Assembly: GCA_003568415.1 (NCBI GenBank)
Contig: PWXV01000292.1
Coordinates: 1 to 37,360, forward strand
From: Ignavibacteriales bacterium
GTDB lineage: Bacteria > Bacteroidota > Ignavibacteria > T3Sed10-11
Direction: 5' to 3'
Length of the DNA stretch: 37,360 nt
Below are positions 24,421 through 33,314 of the stretch, piece after piece. Each line of letters opens with the position of its first letter. Within the stretch, counting starts at the first letter, position 1. Below the pieces are notes generated by a model. That model saw only the letters and a list, made by a program, of their open reading frames with translations. It had not been told where the DNA came from and ran no database searches. The position numbers and the translations under genes were made by a program.

Positions 24421-24451
24421 GACCTGACAGGTTTTGGAAACCTGTCAGGTC
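24421..24451. repeat. 14-bp perfect hairpin repeat (GACCTGACAGGTTT)
   Basis: GACCTGACAGGTTT (24421-24434) and AAACCTGTCAGGTC (24438-24451) are exact complements around TGG. I recall this hairpin as a common dispersed intergenic repeat in FCB and related environmental genomes. No T tract follows. It is preceded by CGTAAGGGCGATC at about 24399, a word that recurs near 25415. Confidence 0.75.
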
Positions 24452-24503
24452 TCATTAACCGATTGACATTGAGAACAGTAAAAATTTTCATTATAATTAA
24501 CCA

Positions 24504-25199
24504 ATGAAATTCTTCTACTCACTACTTATACTCTTAGTAACTACTTCACAGGTACCCGCACAGGAACAACCGGAGTATTCAATGCAGGGTGGCCGTGTTT
24601 TCTTTGAGATGACATCCGGATCACAACAGTATGAACCGGGTTCGGTTCCGCATTGGAGCTGGCGTATCGGAGCCGGGGCAAATGCAATCATCGGTAACTT
24701 TTATACGAGTGGCAGATACACGATCGCAGGTATCAGACATATGGGCGGCGAAGATTTCCCGCAGTCGCTTGTCTCTTTTTTACGGTTTGGCGGTGGATGG
24801 ATGTTTCAGGAAAGACAAGCACGATGGACCGCAGCACCGATGCTCTCGGCAGGCCACACCAGTGACCGTATTATGCCCGAACGCGGTGAAACAAATCTGG
24901 AATTTGATGGGTGGGGTGTGACACCGGGTATTGAAGGCAGATATGTAGTATATAGTTCATTTGATCCGGATATGCCCGACCGGTCATCTACCTTCTGGAG
25001 TACACATTATATACAACTTGAATTACACCACATAGTAAGTAAACGAGCATACACAGTTGCATCACTTTCATATAATATGCTTTTTGACGGCTACCATCTT
25101 ACCATCAATGCCGAATATAACTCACTCGAACTCGGCGCCCGGGGATGGGTTGTGGGATTGGAGTTCGGGTTTTCCTGGTTCAGGTATCGTCTGCGATGA
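24504..25199 (+). CDS. Exported beta-barrel-like protein, unknown function
   Basis: A 231-aa protein with a signal peptide (MKFFYSLLILLVTTSQVPA, cleavage before QEQ). The mature part alternates hydrophobic and polar residues with many Gly/Tyr/Trp: RIGAGANAIIGNFYTSGRYT, FLRFGGGWMFQERQARWTAAP, YIQLELHHIVSKRAYTVASL, LELGARGWVVGLEFGFSWFRY. The last strand ends in an aromatic-basic terminus, as in 8- to 10-strand outer-membrane barrels. No family is recognised. It is isolated between two repeat-bearing gaps, and its stop codon lies inside the left arm of the hairpin at 25198-25247. Confidence 0.6.
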   Translation: MKFFYSLLILLVTTSQVPAQEQPEYSMQGGRVFFEMTSGSQQYEPGSVPHWSWRIGAGANAIIGNFYTSGRYTIAGIRHMGGEDFPQSLVSFLRFGGGWMFQERQARWTAAPMLSAGHTSDRIMPERGETNLEFDGWGVTPGIEGRYVVYSSFDPDMPDRSSTFWSTHYIQLELHHIVSKRAYTVASLSYNMLFDGYHLTINAEYNSLELGARGWVVGLEFGFSWFRYRLR

Positions 25200-25247
25200 T
25201 GGAGACCATTTGAGCGAAGGAAAGTGTATAGGGAAATGGCCTCCATC
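25198..25247. repeat. Hairpin overlapping the stop of the barrel gene
   Basis: GATGGAGACCATTT (25198-25211) pairs with AAATGGCCTCCATC (25234-25247) at 13 of 14 positions around a 22-base loop. The left arm includes the last two bases of the TGA stop. There is no T tract. It could be a REP-like mRNA 3'-end structure. Confidence 0.55.
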
Positions 25248-25311
25248 TGAATAAAGGACGAGTGCATGTTTACGTGAATGGATTGAATGGGCATACGTTG
25301 TCCGTAGGGTC

Positions 25312-25368
25312 TTACCCCGACAGTAACGTGGAATTTATCTGCTGTGTGTAAATTGATTGTCGGGGTAA
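25312..25368. repeat. 11-bp inverted repeat, CCGTAGGG-family element
   Basis: TTACCCCGACA (25312-25322) and TGTCGGGGTAA (25358-25368) are exact complements with a 35-base spacer. CCGTAGGGTC immediately precedes the left arm. No coding content. Confidence 0.55.
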
Positions 25369-25419
25369 CGTCCTTATGAATGGTTCCCGATTATGCAAAA
25401 TGCTGAAGGTAATCCGTAA

Positions 25420-25440
25420 GGGCGTTCCACCGGAACGCCC
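25420..25440. repeat. 9-bp perfect hairpin, CGTAAGGGCG-family element
   Basis: GGGCGTTCC (25420-25428) and GGAACGCCC (25432-25440) are exact complements around ACC. It is preceded by ATCCGTAA, linking it to the similar words near 24399 and 25302. I recall similar hairpins as dispersed repeats in environmental FCB genomes. Confidence 0.6.
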
Positions 25441-25561
25441 CAACACATTTAGAGCACAATGTGATAACCTCACTGAATCTTTCAAAAATTATCCTTATAT
25501 TACCTTTTGTGTTTTAGTGATTTTGTGGCTTAACACTCATAAACATTATAGTAAATGAGCT

Positions 25562-26767
25562 ATGAAAAACAAAAAATCTCCGTACTCGCTCCACCTTGCA
25601 ACGAAAGCTATCCACGGAATGGACATCAATCCCCGAACCGGATCGGTAAGTCTTCCGATACATCAGACAAGCACTTATCGTTTCACCAAAACCGAAGAAG
25701 CGATAAAATTTGCCGAAGGCGACGAATCGGTATACGCTTATGGCCGCTACCACAACCCCACGACTGACGATGTTCAGCAAAGTCTTGCGCTGCTGATGGA
25801 TGCCGAGGATGCCGTACTCTGTGCAAGCGGTATGTCGGCAATTACAACGACCATCCTCACGCTGGTCAAAAGCGGTCAGGAGATTTTAAGCACGCCGTCG
25901 TTATACGGCGGGACCTACCGTTTTTTCAGAGACGAACTGCCGAAGCTCGGCATAACCGTCCGGTACTTCGATCCTCAAAATCTTACCCAGATGAAGAAGA
26001 TGATCAATGAACAAACGGCACTGATATTTGCCGAGACACCCACCAATCCGTCTCTCGAAATAGTCGATCTAAAAAAGCTGGTGAGTAATGTTCACAATGC
26101 TGAAGAAAAATTCTCACGCAATATTTTTATCATGGTAGACAACACATTCGCCACCATTGTCAATCAACAGCCGTTCAACTTCGGCACCGATATTGTCGTG
26201 GAAAGTACCAGTAAATATATCGGCGGGCACAGCGATCTCATTGGCGGAGTGGTTGCAACACGAAAAGTTATTACAAAAAGAATCCGGCAGGCTGCAAAAT
26301 CATACGGCGGGTCGATCGATCCGTTTGTATCGTATTTATTACATCGAAGTTTGAAGACCTTTCCCCTGCGTGTTGAAAAACAAAACGAGAATGCCCTTGC
26401 CCTTGCCAAATATTTTGAAACCCATCCGAAAGTAAAGCGGGTATTGTATCCCGGTCTGAAATCGCATCCCCAACACACAACAGCAAAAAAACAAATGCGG
26501 CATTTCGGCGGGATGGTAACCATTGAAGTAAACGGCGGAGCCGACCGTGCTGCACGGGTTGTCGATAATTTGCAGATCGCCCTTAACGCAATGAGCCTGG
26601 GCGGGGTTGAGACACTCGTCAGTATTCCTGTCTACTCATCACATATAAATATGACTGAAGCTGAACTCGAATTACACGGCGTTACGCCCGGGATGATACG
26701 TATCTCGACAGGAATCGAGGATATCAACGATCTGAAAGAAGACTTCGACCGGGCATTGCGCATATAA
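25562..26767 (+). CDS. Cys/Met metabolism PLP enzyme (trans-sulfuration family)
   Basis: A 401-aa fold-type I PLP enzyme. Lys218 (ESTSKYIGGHSD) binds the cofactor, Tyr60 and Arg62 (AYGRYHNPT) reach the neighbouring subunit's phosphate, and Asp193 (VDNTFA) contacts the pyridine nitrogen. GVETLVSIP and GMIRISTGIED are family signatures. Candidate activities are cystathionine gamma-synthase, cystathionine gamma-lyase, methionine gamma-lyase or O-acetylhomoserine sulfhydrylase. At the position of the methionine gamma-lyase cysteine (Cys116 in the Pseudomonas enzyme, in YGCT) this protein has Gly117 (YGGT), arguing against a typical methionine gamma-lyase. No other sulfur amino acid gene is near, so the exact reaction is undecided. 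Confidence 0.9.
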   Translation: MKNKKSPYSLHLATKAIHGMDINPRTGSVSLPIHQTSTYRFTKTEEAIKFAEGDESVYAYGRYHNPTTDDVQQSLALLMDAEDAVLCASGMSAITTTILTLVKSGQEILSTPSLYGGTYRFFRDELPKLGITVRYFDPQNLTQMKKMINEQTALIFAETPTNPSLEIVDLKKLVSNVHNAEEKFSRNIFIMVDNTFATIVNQQPFNFGTDIVVESTSKYIGGHSDLIGGVVATRKVITKRIRQAAKSYGGSIDPFVSYLLHRSLKTFPLRVEKQNENALALAKYFETHPKVKRVLYPGLKSHPQHTTAKKQMRHFGGMVTIEVNGGADRAARVVDNLQIALNAMSLGGVETLVSIPVYSSHINMTEAELELHGVTPGMIRISTGIEDINDLKEDFDRALRI

Positions 26768-26860
26768 TTTGCTTTTTCTTTGAAACATAGTTGTTACGGA
26801 TTCGTACAAACTCATATGTAAAGTACGTATGTTTCTTAAAATGCTTTGAGGAGACATTCT

Positions 26861-28045
26861 ATGATGCACCGTTATACAATCTTCAATATCCTGATATTGT
26901 TATTCTTCTTCACGTTTCATATCCAATCTCAGAATAATAGCTTTAATCCATCTGATTTCGAGATCCTCTTCGAACGGGCGCGTGAAACGAATTCAGATGC
27001 ATTACTGATTTTACACAACGGCGAACCTATTATCGAATGGTATTCAAATTACGGCGATACTCTTATTTACACAATGTCGGTGACCAAACCCATCGTCGGA
27101 CTCGCGATCGGGCGCTTACTTACCGACGGAAAACTCGACTCTCTTGATCAACCGGTACATACTTTGTATCCGGAATGGAATCAGGGACAAAAGAACTACA
27201 TCACTATTCGTCATCTCCTAAATCACACCTCCGGACTGCAAAATCATCCCAATGCACACAAAGAAATCTACCCAGCTCCTGATTTCGTGCAACTTGCACT
27301 TGCGGCTGAACTTGACAACCCTCCGGGCACCAACTTCGCATATAATAACAAAGCGGTAAACCTCCTGCCCGGCATCGTCGAACAAGCGTCAGGTAAAAAA
27401 ATCGATGCCTATTTGTATGAGACGGTTTTTTCGAAACTCGGTATCGACGAGTACCATTGGTCAACCGATGAGGCAGGCAACCCTGTCGGCATGGCCGATC
27501 TGCTGCTCCATCCCCGCGATCTTGCAAGGATAGGTCAACTTGCCTTAAACAACGGAAGAAGGAACAATACACAGCTTATAAAGAAGGAATGGTTTGAAAA
27601 ATCTCTGACTCAAGCCCAGGAATTCTCTCCTAACAGCGGATTACTCTGGATGTTGATGTATGAACATGTCCATATCATAATTGACTCCGAACACATCGAC
27701 GAAATGCGAAAGACCGGTGTACCTGATTCTATAACAGCGAAATTCGAACAGGCAATCGGAAGGTACGAATCGGAGAACGATCTAATTACAACCCTGCATA
27801 ACCTGTTTGATGAAAGCTGGCAGGAAATTATAAATCATACTCTGCCGGAATATGAGGTATCCTGGATGAGGGTTGAACGGGGAGATATCGTTGGGTATCA
27901 TCATGAAGGTTATCTCGGGCAGTATCTGGTGATTCTGCCGGAACAGCAATTGGTTGCAGTGCGGATGATCAGGTACGAAAATGCCGACGGAGCAAATACC
28001 GTTTTCACAGATTTTCGCGATTTGCTTATCAATTTAACGCAATAA
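26861..28045 (+). CDS. Exported serine hydrolase, class C beta-lactamase fold
   Basis: A 394-aa exported protein of the beta-lactamase/penicillin-binding-protein-like (S12 / COG1680) family. The signal peptide is MMHRYTIFNILILLFFFTFH. The nucleophile motif is Ser73-Val-Thr-Lys76 (TMSVTKP), the second motif Tyr161-Asn-Asn163 (AYNNK), and the third probably HHEGYLG near the C-terminus. I start at ATG 26861 because GAGGAG lies seven bases before it; a TTG at 26846 is in frame but lies before that site. An insertion of about 70 residues precedes the third motif (residues about 265-340). Family members include esterases, D-amino-acid peptidases and true beta-lactamases, so no specific substrate or antibiotic resistance should be inferred. 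Confidence 0.85.
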   Translation: MMHRYTIFNILILLFFFTFHIQSQNNSFNPSDFEILFERARETNSDALLILHNGEPIIEWYSNYGDTLIYTMSVTKPIVGLAIGRLLTDGKLDSLDQPVHTLYPEWNQGQKNYITIRHLLNHTSGLQNHPNAHKEIYPAPDFVQLALAAELDNPPGTNFAYNNKAVNLLPGIVEQASGKKIDAYLYETVFSKLGIDEYHWSTDEAGNPVGMADLLLHPRDLARIGQLALNNGRRNNTQLIKKEWFEKSLTQAQEFSPNSGLLWMLMYEHVHIIIDSEHIDEMRKTGVPDSITAKFEQAIGRYESENDLITTLHNLFDESWQEIINHTLPEYEVSWMRVERGDIVGYHHEGYLGQYLVILPEQQLVAVRMIRYENADGANTVFTDFRDLLINLTQ

Positions 28046-28097
28046 CTCAAAAATCCACACAATTAATACCATTTTTTTGTATTAAACGATTAAACGG

Positions 28098-28125
28098 TTG
28101 ACATTATGAGATATATTCTTATTTT
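28098..28125 (+). promoter_or_regulatory. Candidate promoter of the betaine methyltransferase gene
   Basis: A perfect TTGACA (28098-28103) is followed after 16 bases by TATTTT (28120-28125). The leader to the GTG start would be about 150 bases. I recognise no riboswitch structure in it. This is motif matching only. Confidence 0.35.
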
Positions 28126-28282
28126 ATACCCTCACAGATACAGTATGTTTTATCTAATCGGAGGTTAACGAGTGTATTCTATATTATACCCGCCTTGACG
28201 TTTCTTCACACAATACCACAACACTTCATACAATACCATTATATATTTACGCACACATTTTAGTTTATAGGGAGGTGCGAAC

Positions 28283-29920
28283 GTGCAAACTTTTGGCAAG
28301 AAACCGATAGCGGTCAGGCAAACTGACCACTATCAAATGGAATACGTACAACAATTCGTTGAAAAGTGGGACGAACTTATCGATTGGGATAAGCGGGAGA
28401 AAAGCATCGGTGATTTTTTTATTGAACTGCTCAAAGCCCGGGGAGCAAAACGGATCCTGGATGTCGCGACAGGGACGGGGTTCGATTCGATCCGCCTCAT
28501 CGAAGCGGGATTCGATGTTGTCAGTGCCGACGGTAATCCTGAAATGCTGGCAAAAGCGTTTGAGAATGGATGCCGGCGCGGTATAATATTGCGTACAGTT
28601 CAGGCAGACTGGCGCTGGCTGAACCGCGATATCCACGAAAAGTTCGATGCGGTTATTTGTGTCGGGAATTCATTTACGCATATCTTCGCAGAGCATGACC
28701 GTCGTAAAGCTCTTGCCGAATTCTATGCGATGCTGAAAAATGACGGCATACTTATTCTCGATCATCGTAACTATGATGATATGCTCGACGAGGGCTTTTC
28801 TTCAAAACATACCTATTACTACGGAAGCGACAAAGTGAAAGCCGAACCGGAATATATCGATCCCGGATTGGCCCGGTTTCGATATGAATTTCCGGACAGA
28901 TCGGTATTTCATCTCAATATGTTCCCGTTGCGTAAAGAATATGTACGCCGGTTGATGACTGAAGTCGGTTTTCAACGAATTAATACCTATGCTGATTTTA
29001 AGGAGACATATAAAGCAGACGATCCGGATTTTTACATACATATAGCGGAGAAGGAATATATGAAACCAGAAAACACCACAACGCACAGTGAAGAATACTC
29101 AGGCGCGGTCGATGTGACCCGCGATTATTATAATAACTCTGCCGCCGACCGGTTCTATGCAACAATATGGGGCGGCGAAGATATTCACATCGGTATGTAT
29201 AAAAGCAATGATGAACCGATCTTCGATGCAAGCAGAAGAACCGTTGAAGAGATGGCCAGGAAAATACCCGACCTGAACGCCGATACTCGTGTGATAGACC
29301 TTGGTGCAGGGTACGGCGGTTCGGCACGGTATCTTGCCGATAAGTATGGATGTCATGTGAGTTGCCTGAACCTCAGCGAAGTACAAAATGAACGAAACCG
29401 CAAACTTAATAAAGAACAGGGACTGGAACATCTCATCGAAGTCATCGACGGAAGCTTTGAAGAGGTACCGTATTCGGATAACAGCTTCGATGTGGTCTGG
29501 TCGCAGGATTCAGTTCTGCACAGCACAAATCGCGGCAAGGTATTAAGTGAAGTGGCACGACTGCTTGTACAAGACGGTTTGTTTGTATTCACCGATCCTA
29601 TGCAAAAAGGAAAGGGAAAACGCCCTGATTTGCAACCCGTATATGACCGGCTGCATCTCGAATCGATGGGATCGGTTGAATTATATCGAGAAATCGCAAC
29701 AAAAGTCGGACTCGAGGAAGTATCCATCAATGAATATCCAGAACAACTTGTTAACCACTATAGTCGTGTGCTTGATGAGATCAACCGCCGCTACGATGAA
29801 CTGGTTGAGGTTTCGAACAAAGACTACATCGAACGCACCAAAAAAGGATTACACCATTGGATTGAAAATGGGAAGAAAGGTAATTTGAATTGGGGAATTA
29901 TGGTGTTCCGGAAAATATAA
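28283..29920 (+). CDS. Glycine/sarcosine-dimethylglycine methyltransferase fusion
   Basis: A 545-aa fusion of two SAM-dependent methyltransferases. The N-terminal half (1-260) resembles glycine/sarcosine N-methyltransferase, with SAM motif ILDVATGTGFDSIRL and Asp60. The C-terminal half (about 275-545) resembles sarcosine/dimethylglycine N-methyltransferase, with motif VIDLGAGYGGSARYL, then SQDSVLHSTNR and FTDPMQ. Together they would convert glycine to glycine betaine in three methylations, giving a compatible solute in the cytoplasm. Natural fusions of this order are known from the halophile Actinopolyspora halophila; most other species keep two genes. The start is GTG 28283, because GGGAGGTG lies five bases upstream and the frame begins there. 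It ends with a strong terminator and is probably a single-gene unit. No betaine transporter is nearby. Confidence 0.9.
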   Translation: MQTFGKKPIAVRQTDHYQMEYVQQFVEKWDELIDWDKREKSIGDFFIELLKARGAKRILDVATGTGFDSIRLIEAGFDVVSADGNPEMLAKAFENGCRRGIILRTVQADWRWLNRDIHEKFDAVICVGNSFTHIFAEHDRRKALAEFYAMLKNDGILILDHRNYDDMLDEGFSSKHTYYYGSDKVKAEPEYIDPGLARFRYEFPDRSVFHLNMFPLRKEYVRRLMTEVGFQRINTYADFKETYKADDPDFYIHIAEKEYMKPENTTTHSEEYSGAVDVTRDYYNNSAADRFYATIWGGEDIHIGMYKSNDEPIFDASRRTVEEMARKIPDLNADTRVIDLGAGYGGSARYLADKYGCHVSCLNLSEVQNERNRKLNKEQGLEHLIEVIDGSFEEVPYSDNSFDVVWSQDSVLHSTNRGKVLSEVARLLVQDGLFVFTDPMQKGKGKRPDLQPVYDRLHLESMGSVELYREIATKVGLEEVSINEYPEQLVNHYSRVLDEINRRYDELVEVSNKDYIERTKKGLHHWIENGKKGNLNWGIMVFRKI

Positions 29921-29954
29921 GAATACCAGAAGAAGTTTCCGTGAACATCTGAAT

Positions 29955-29996
29955 AAACCGTGGCGGCAATTTAGCATCTGCCGCTACGGTTTTTTT
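29955..29996 (+). terminator. Intrinsic terminator after the methyltransferase fusion
   Basis: AAACCGTGGCGGCA (29955-29968) pairs with TGCCGCTACGGTTT (29979-29992) with one G-T wobble, giving a 14-pair stem and a 10-base loop. A run of seven T residues (29990-29996) overlaps the end of the stem. Confidence 0.92.
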
Positions 29997-30135
29997 GTCA
30001 AATTTCACCAAAAAACTAACTTTTTTCTTCGATTTATCCCTATATTGATTTATCAGGAGAATAATATTATTATTACTTGATAATTCTACTGCTAACCGAA
30101 CACTTTTGGTGCTTTGATGAATTGTGGAGCGGCAT

Positions 30136-33100
30136 ATGCCGGTTTTTCAAATGACATACGGTAGAGTACTACTGTGGTGTATGTTGTTCATGGTGATCCA
30201 TAGTATACCCTCTCCGGGCATTTCATCCGATGCGGAGTTGTTCAGTATCGACTACCTATCGGCGGTCACTGCGCATAATGGCACACCGGAGAGCCCGGGT
30301 TCGAGTAGTATTACCATATCGACACCGGCTGTAAATACAGGCGATGTTCTCGTTGCACAAATCACAGTCGCAACAGACTTTTCTCCGAGCAACGCTATAT
30401 GCGCACCTGACGGATGGATATCTCTCTACAAGAATAACTTTGAATGGAAGATCATTCAACAGATATTCTACTTCGTTGCTGCTACCGATCAACCGGAAAC
30501 CTCATACACCTGGTATTTTAAAAGAAACAACGGTGCGTGCGGAACAGATGGCAATAATCTGACAGGTAAAGGTGCAACCGGTGGAATCATTCGATATTCC
30601 GGCGTCGATCCGGTCAACCCGATCGATACCGTCAGCGGTTCAGTGGCAAATGGTTCGAGTACTATTGCGACTGCTCCTTCGGTTACCACTTCCGAGGATG
30701 GTTCTCGGGTAATTCGCTTCTTCAGTGCATTCAAAGATATTACCTTTTCCACCACAAACAACCGAATTTATACAACCGGCAGTTCGAACAATTCATCCGA
30801 ACGAACGGCAGCAGCATACCACACAATCCAGCAGTTTGCCGGAACAACACTATCATTCAATGCCTCGTTATCAAGCAGTGCAGAGTGGGTTGCAGCAACC
30901 GTTGCGCTGCGCCCCGCCGTCCCTCCGGATGATGCGACCAAACTTGCATACGAAGTCCAACCCTCAAACACCGTAGCGGGTGAAACTATTTCACCGACTA
31001 TCGAAGTGTCAGCAGTAGATGAGAATAATACCATAGATACTTCATTTAATGGAACTATCTCGGTACGTATCGATTCAAATCCCGGCAACGGGACACTATC
31101 CGGTACGATCCAGAAAAATGCACAGAATGGGACTGCCTATTTTAACGACCTGACTATAAGTAGTGCGGGCAACAATTACACATTGCGGGCATCGGCTAAC
31201 GGATTACATTCAACGGTTAGCAATGAATTCAATATATTATCCGGTGATCCCGATGGAATCGTTATTATTTCCGGAAATAATCAACAAGGACTGATACTTA
31301 CACCGCTTGTTAATCCATTTATTGTAGAAGTTCAGGATAATCAGGGAAATCCCGTATCCGGCGTCATTGTACATTTTGCCATTACAGAAACACCTTCGGG
31401 AGCAACGGGCCAATCCATTAGTAACGCATTCGGTACAACAAACTCGAACGGCCGAACCACCACGACTTTAACTCCCGGTAATAAAGGTGGAACATACAGG
31501 GTCAATGCTTCTATACCAGGTACTGATGAGGTAACATTTACAGCAACTGTACCGGTTTATACCATATCGGGTACTATCTCCGAACGTGATATGCCATTAG
31601 GCAACGTATCTGTGGAAGCGTCGGGGGGGCATCATCAAATTGTACCAACGAATACAAGCGGACATTATACATTAACGGAAATACCGGCCGGAACAAAAGA
31701 TATAACAATAACACCATCGAAAAGTGGCTATGCATTTTCACCCGAATTTTCTGTAATCGAAGGACCTGTAGTTCATAATATTACAAATATAAACTTCATC
31801 ACGCTCCCACCTCCCACACCAGTACTATCTTCTCCTGAAGATGGCAGCTCAAATTTACTTTTACCAATTTCGCTCGTGTGGGAACCCAACGAACGCACCA
31901 ACTCATTCAGTGTACAAGTAGCGACAAACCAAACATTTGAGTCGGGATTACTCATTGACATAACCGGACTAACAGCCACGCAATTTATCACCGATGAACT
32001 TGAATATGGAGTAACCTATTACTGGCGTGTAAGAGCGATCAATCCAAGTGGTGCGAGTGAATGGTCTACAGTACGGAGTTTTTCAACGCAAGTTATTGCA
32101 TATCATTCGATCGCACTCCAAGCGGGATGGAATACGATATCAAGCTACGTCGACCCGCTTGACGATGCAATTACAGATGTATTCTCGGAAATTGCCGATA
32201 ATCTGATCATCGTAAAAAACGGCACCGGTGGGGTATATTCACCGGATCTCGATATATATGAAATAACAACCTGGCAATATCAGGCAGGTTATCAGGTATA
32301 CGTATATCCGGAACCGGATACACTGACAATTATCGGTATCGAAACCAGGCCCGAAGCAACACCGATACCTCTCAATAAAGGATGGAACATGGTATCCTAT
32401 CTTCGTAAAAATCCTCTGCATCCCGAAGAAGCATTTAGAAGTATTGAGAGTAAGCTGGTGATTGCAAAGAATGGTGTCGGACAAATATACCTACCAGCGG
32501 GAATTTTGTGGGATGAACCGATTAATACTATGGGTAGTGTGTATCCGGGAATTGGCTATCAATTATTTCTTAAACAGGAAACAGAATTACTATATCCTGA
32601 AAATGAATTACCATCAGAACAAATTGTTACTGCATACATACAATCCTCTCCCGGTTATAGTCAACCGGTCTCACAAGTCCCGGAACATCCTGTTGGTACC
32701 GGCAACAATGCAATTCTGATTATTGATTCACATGACTTCGCCAATGGTGACGAAATCGATGTGTGGACAGAATCCGGCACTCTCGCTGGTAATGGAATAG
32801 TAGAAAACGGAATGGCAATTATTACAATCTGGGGTAAAGATCCTCACTCCAAGCAGGTAAACAATGGTGCAGAGCAAAATGAACTTCTAAGTCTTACATT
32901 ACGATCTGCCGATAACAGGCAAGAGAACAAATTAAACGTGCTGTCCTTATACGATATAATCAGACAAACAGAAAATGATATAGGCCTGCGCTATAAAAAA
33001 GATGCCGTCTGGAAAGCCGTGGTAGAAATCGATGACCGGGTACCCGAGACTTTTACACTATATCAAAACTATCCGAACCCGTTTAATCCTTCCACAACTA

Positions 33101-33309
33101 TTCAATATGCGATAGCTCAGGATACACACGTCCTGCTTGAGGTATATAATGTGCTCGGCCAGCGGGTATCGACACTCGTCGATGAGGAACAAACCGCAGG
33201 AATATATGATGTCGTATTTACCGCAAATACTATCGCAAGCGGAACATATTTTTACCGTATCCAGGCCGGTGATTTTGTCGAAACAAAACGTTTTATCGTC
33301 TTAAAATAA
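30136..33309 (+). CDS. Multidomain T9SS-sorted surface/secreted protein
   Basis: A 1057-aa exported protein. After a hydrophobic N-terminal signal come an adhesin-like beta domain (about 40-260, repeated Ser/Thr/Gly), two Ig-like segments (TKLAYEVQPSNTVAGETISP and PFIVEVQDNQGNPVSGVIVHF), and a carboxypeptidase-regulatory-like unit (YTISGTISERDMPLGNVSVE). A fibronectin-III-like domain follows (LEYGVTYYWRVRAINPSGASEW). Two tandem copies of a module beginning LQAGWNTISSY and LNKGWNMVSYL, each with 'I.KNG.G..Y.P', come next. A final type A sorting domain carries YQNYPNPFNPSTT, LEVYNVLGQRV and GTYFYRI. The sorting domain implies secretion by the type IX system; its machinery is not in the window. 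I start at ATG 30136 because GGAG precedes it; a GTG at 30124 is possible. The C-terminus is five bases from the convergent tricorn gene. Confidence 0.88.
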   Translation: MPVFQMTYGRVLLWCMLFMVIHSIPSPGISSDAELFSIDYLSAVTAHNGTPESPGSSSITISTPAVNTGDVLVAQITVATDFSPSNAICAPDGWISLYKNNFEWKIIQQIFYFVAATDQPETSYTWYFKRNNGACGTDGNNLTGKGATGGIIRYSGVDPVNPIDTVSGSVANGSSTIATAPSVTTSEDGSRVIRFFSAFKDITFSTTNNRIYTTGSSNNSSERTAAAYHTIQQFAGTTLSFNASLSSSAEWVAATVALRPAVPPDDATKLAYEVQPSNTVAGETISPTIEVSAVDENNTIDTSFNGTISVRIDSNPGNGTLSGTIQKNAQNGTAYFNDLTISSAGNNYTLRASANGLHSTVSNEFNILSGDPDGIVIISGNNQQGLILTPLVNPFIVEVQDNQGNPVSGVIVHFAITETPSGATGQSISNAFGTTNSNGRTTTTLTPGNKGGTYRVNASIPGTDEVTFTATVPVYTISGTISERDMPLGNVSVEASGGHHQIVPTNTSGHYTLTEIPAGTKDITITPSKSGYAFSPEFSVIEGPVVHNITNINFITLPPPTPVLSSPEDGSSNLLLPISLVWEPNERTNSFSVQVATNQTFESGLLIDITGLTATQFITDELEYGVTYYWRVRAINPSGASEWSTVRSFSTQVIAYHSIALQAGWNTISSYVDPLDDAITDVFSEIADNLIIVKNGTGGVYSPDLDIYEITTWQYQAGYQVYVYPEPDTLTIIGIETRPEATPIPLNKGWNMVSYLRKNPLHPEEAFRSIESKLVIAKNGVGQIYLPAGILWDEPINTMGSVYPGIGYQLFLKQETELLYPENELPSEQIVTAYIQSSPGYSQPVSQVPEHPVGTGNNAILIIDSHDFANGDEIDVWTESGTLAGNGIVENGMAIITIWGKDPHSKQVNNGAEQNELLSLTLRSADNRQENKLNVLSLYDIIRQTENDIGLRYKKDAVWKAVVEIDDRVPETFTLYQNYPNPFNPSTTIQYAIAQDTHVLLEVYNVLGQRVSTLVDEEQTAGIYDVVFTANTIASGTYFYRIQAGDFVETKRFIVLK

Positions 33310-33314
33310 CGTTA

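Larger units (their letters stand above)
25200..25561. other. 362-bp gap packed with palindromic repeats
   Basis: No credible gene lies here; a 60-codon plus-strand frame at 25376-25558 runs through two repeats and looks spurious. Three inverted-repeat structures occupy 25198-25440. The words CCGTAGGG (25302) and CCGTAAGGGCG (25414), together with CGTAAGGGCG (24399), suggest copies of one dispersed repeat family. The last 120 bases are AT-rich and should include the promoter of the PLP enzyme gene, but I cannot define it. Confidence 0.55.

Noticed and set aside
24421-24451. CRISPR-like repeat
   Set aside because: Single hairpin copies with no regular spacers and no cas genes; it fits a dispersed REP-like unit.
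25376-25558. 60-codon plus-strand frame as a small gene
   Set aside because: It runs through a dispersed hairpin repeat, has no ribosome binding site, and its product has no coherent composition.
26861-28045. Antibiotic resistance beta-lactamase
   Set aside because: The SxxK and YxN motifs define a broad hydrolase family. Nothing shows beta-lactam activity, and no ampR-like regulator is adjacent.
28046-28282. Riboswitch in the leader of the betaine methyltransferase gene
   Set aside because: The leader is AT-rich. I could not match it to the conserved core of a SAM, glycine or SAH riboswitch.
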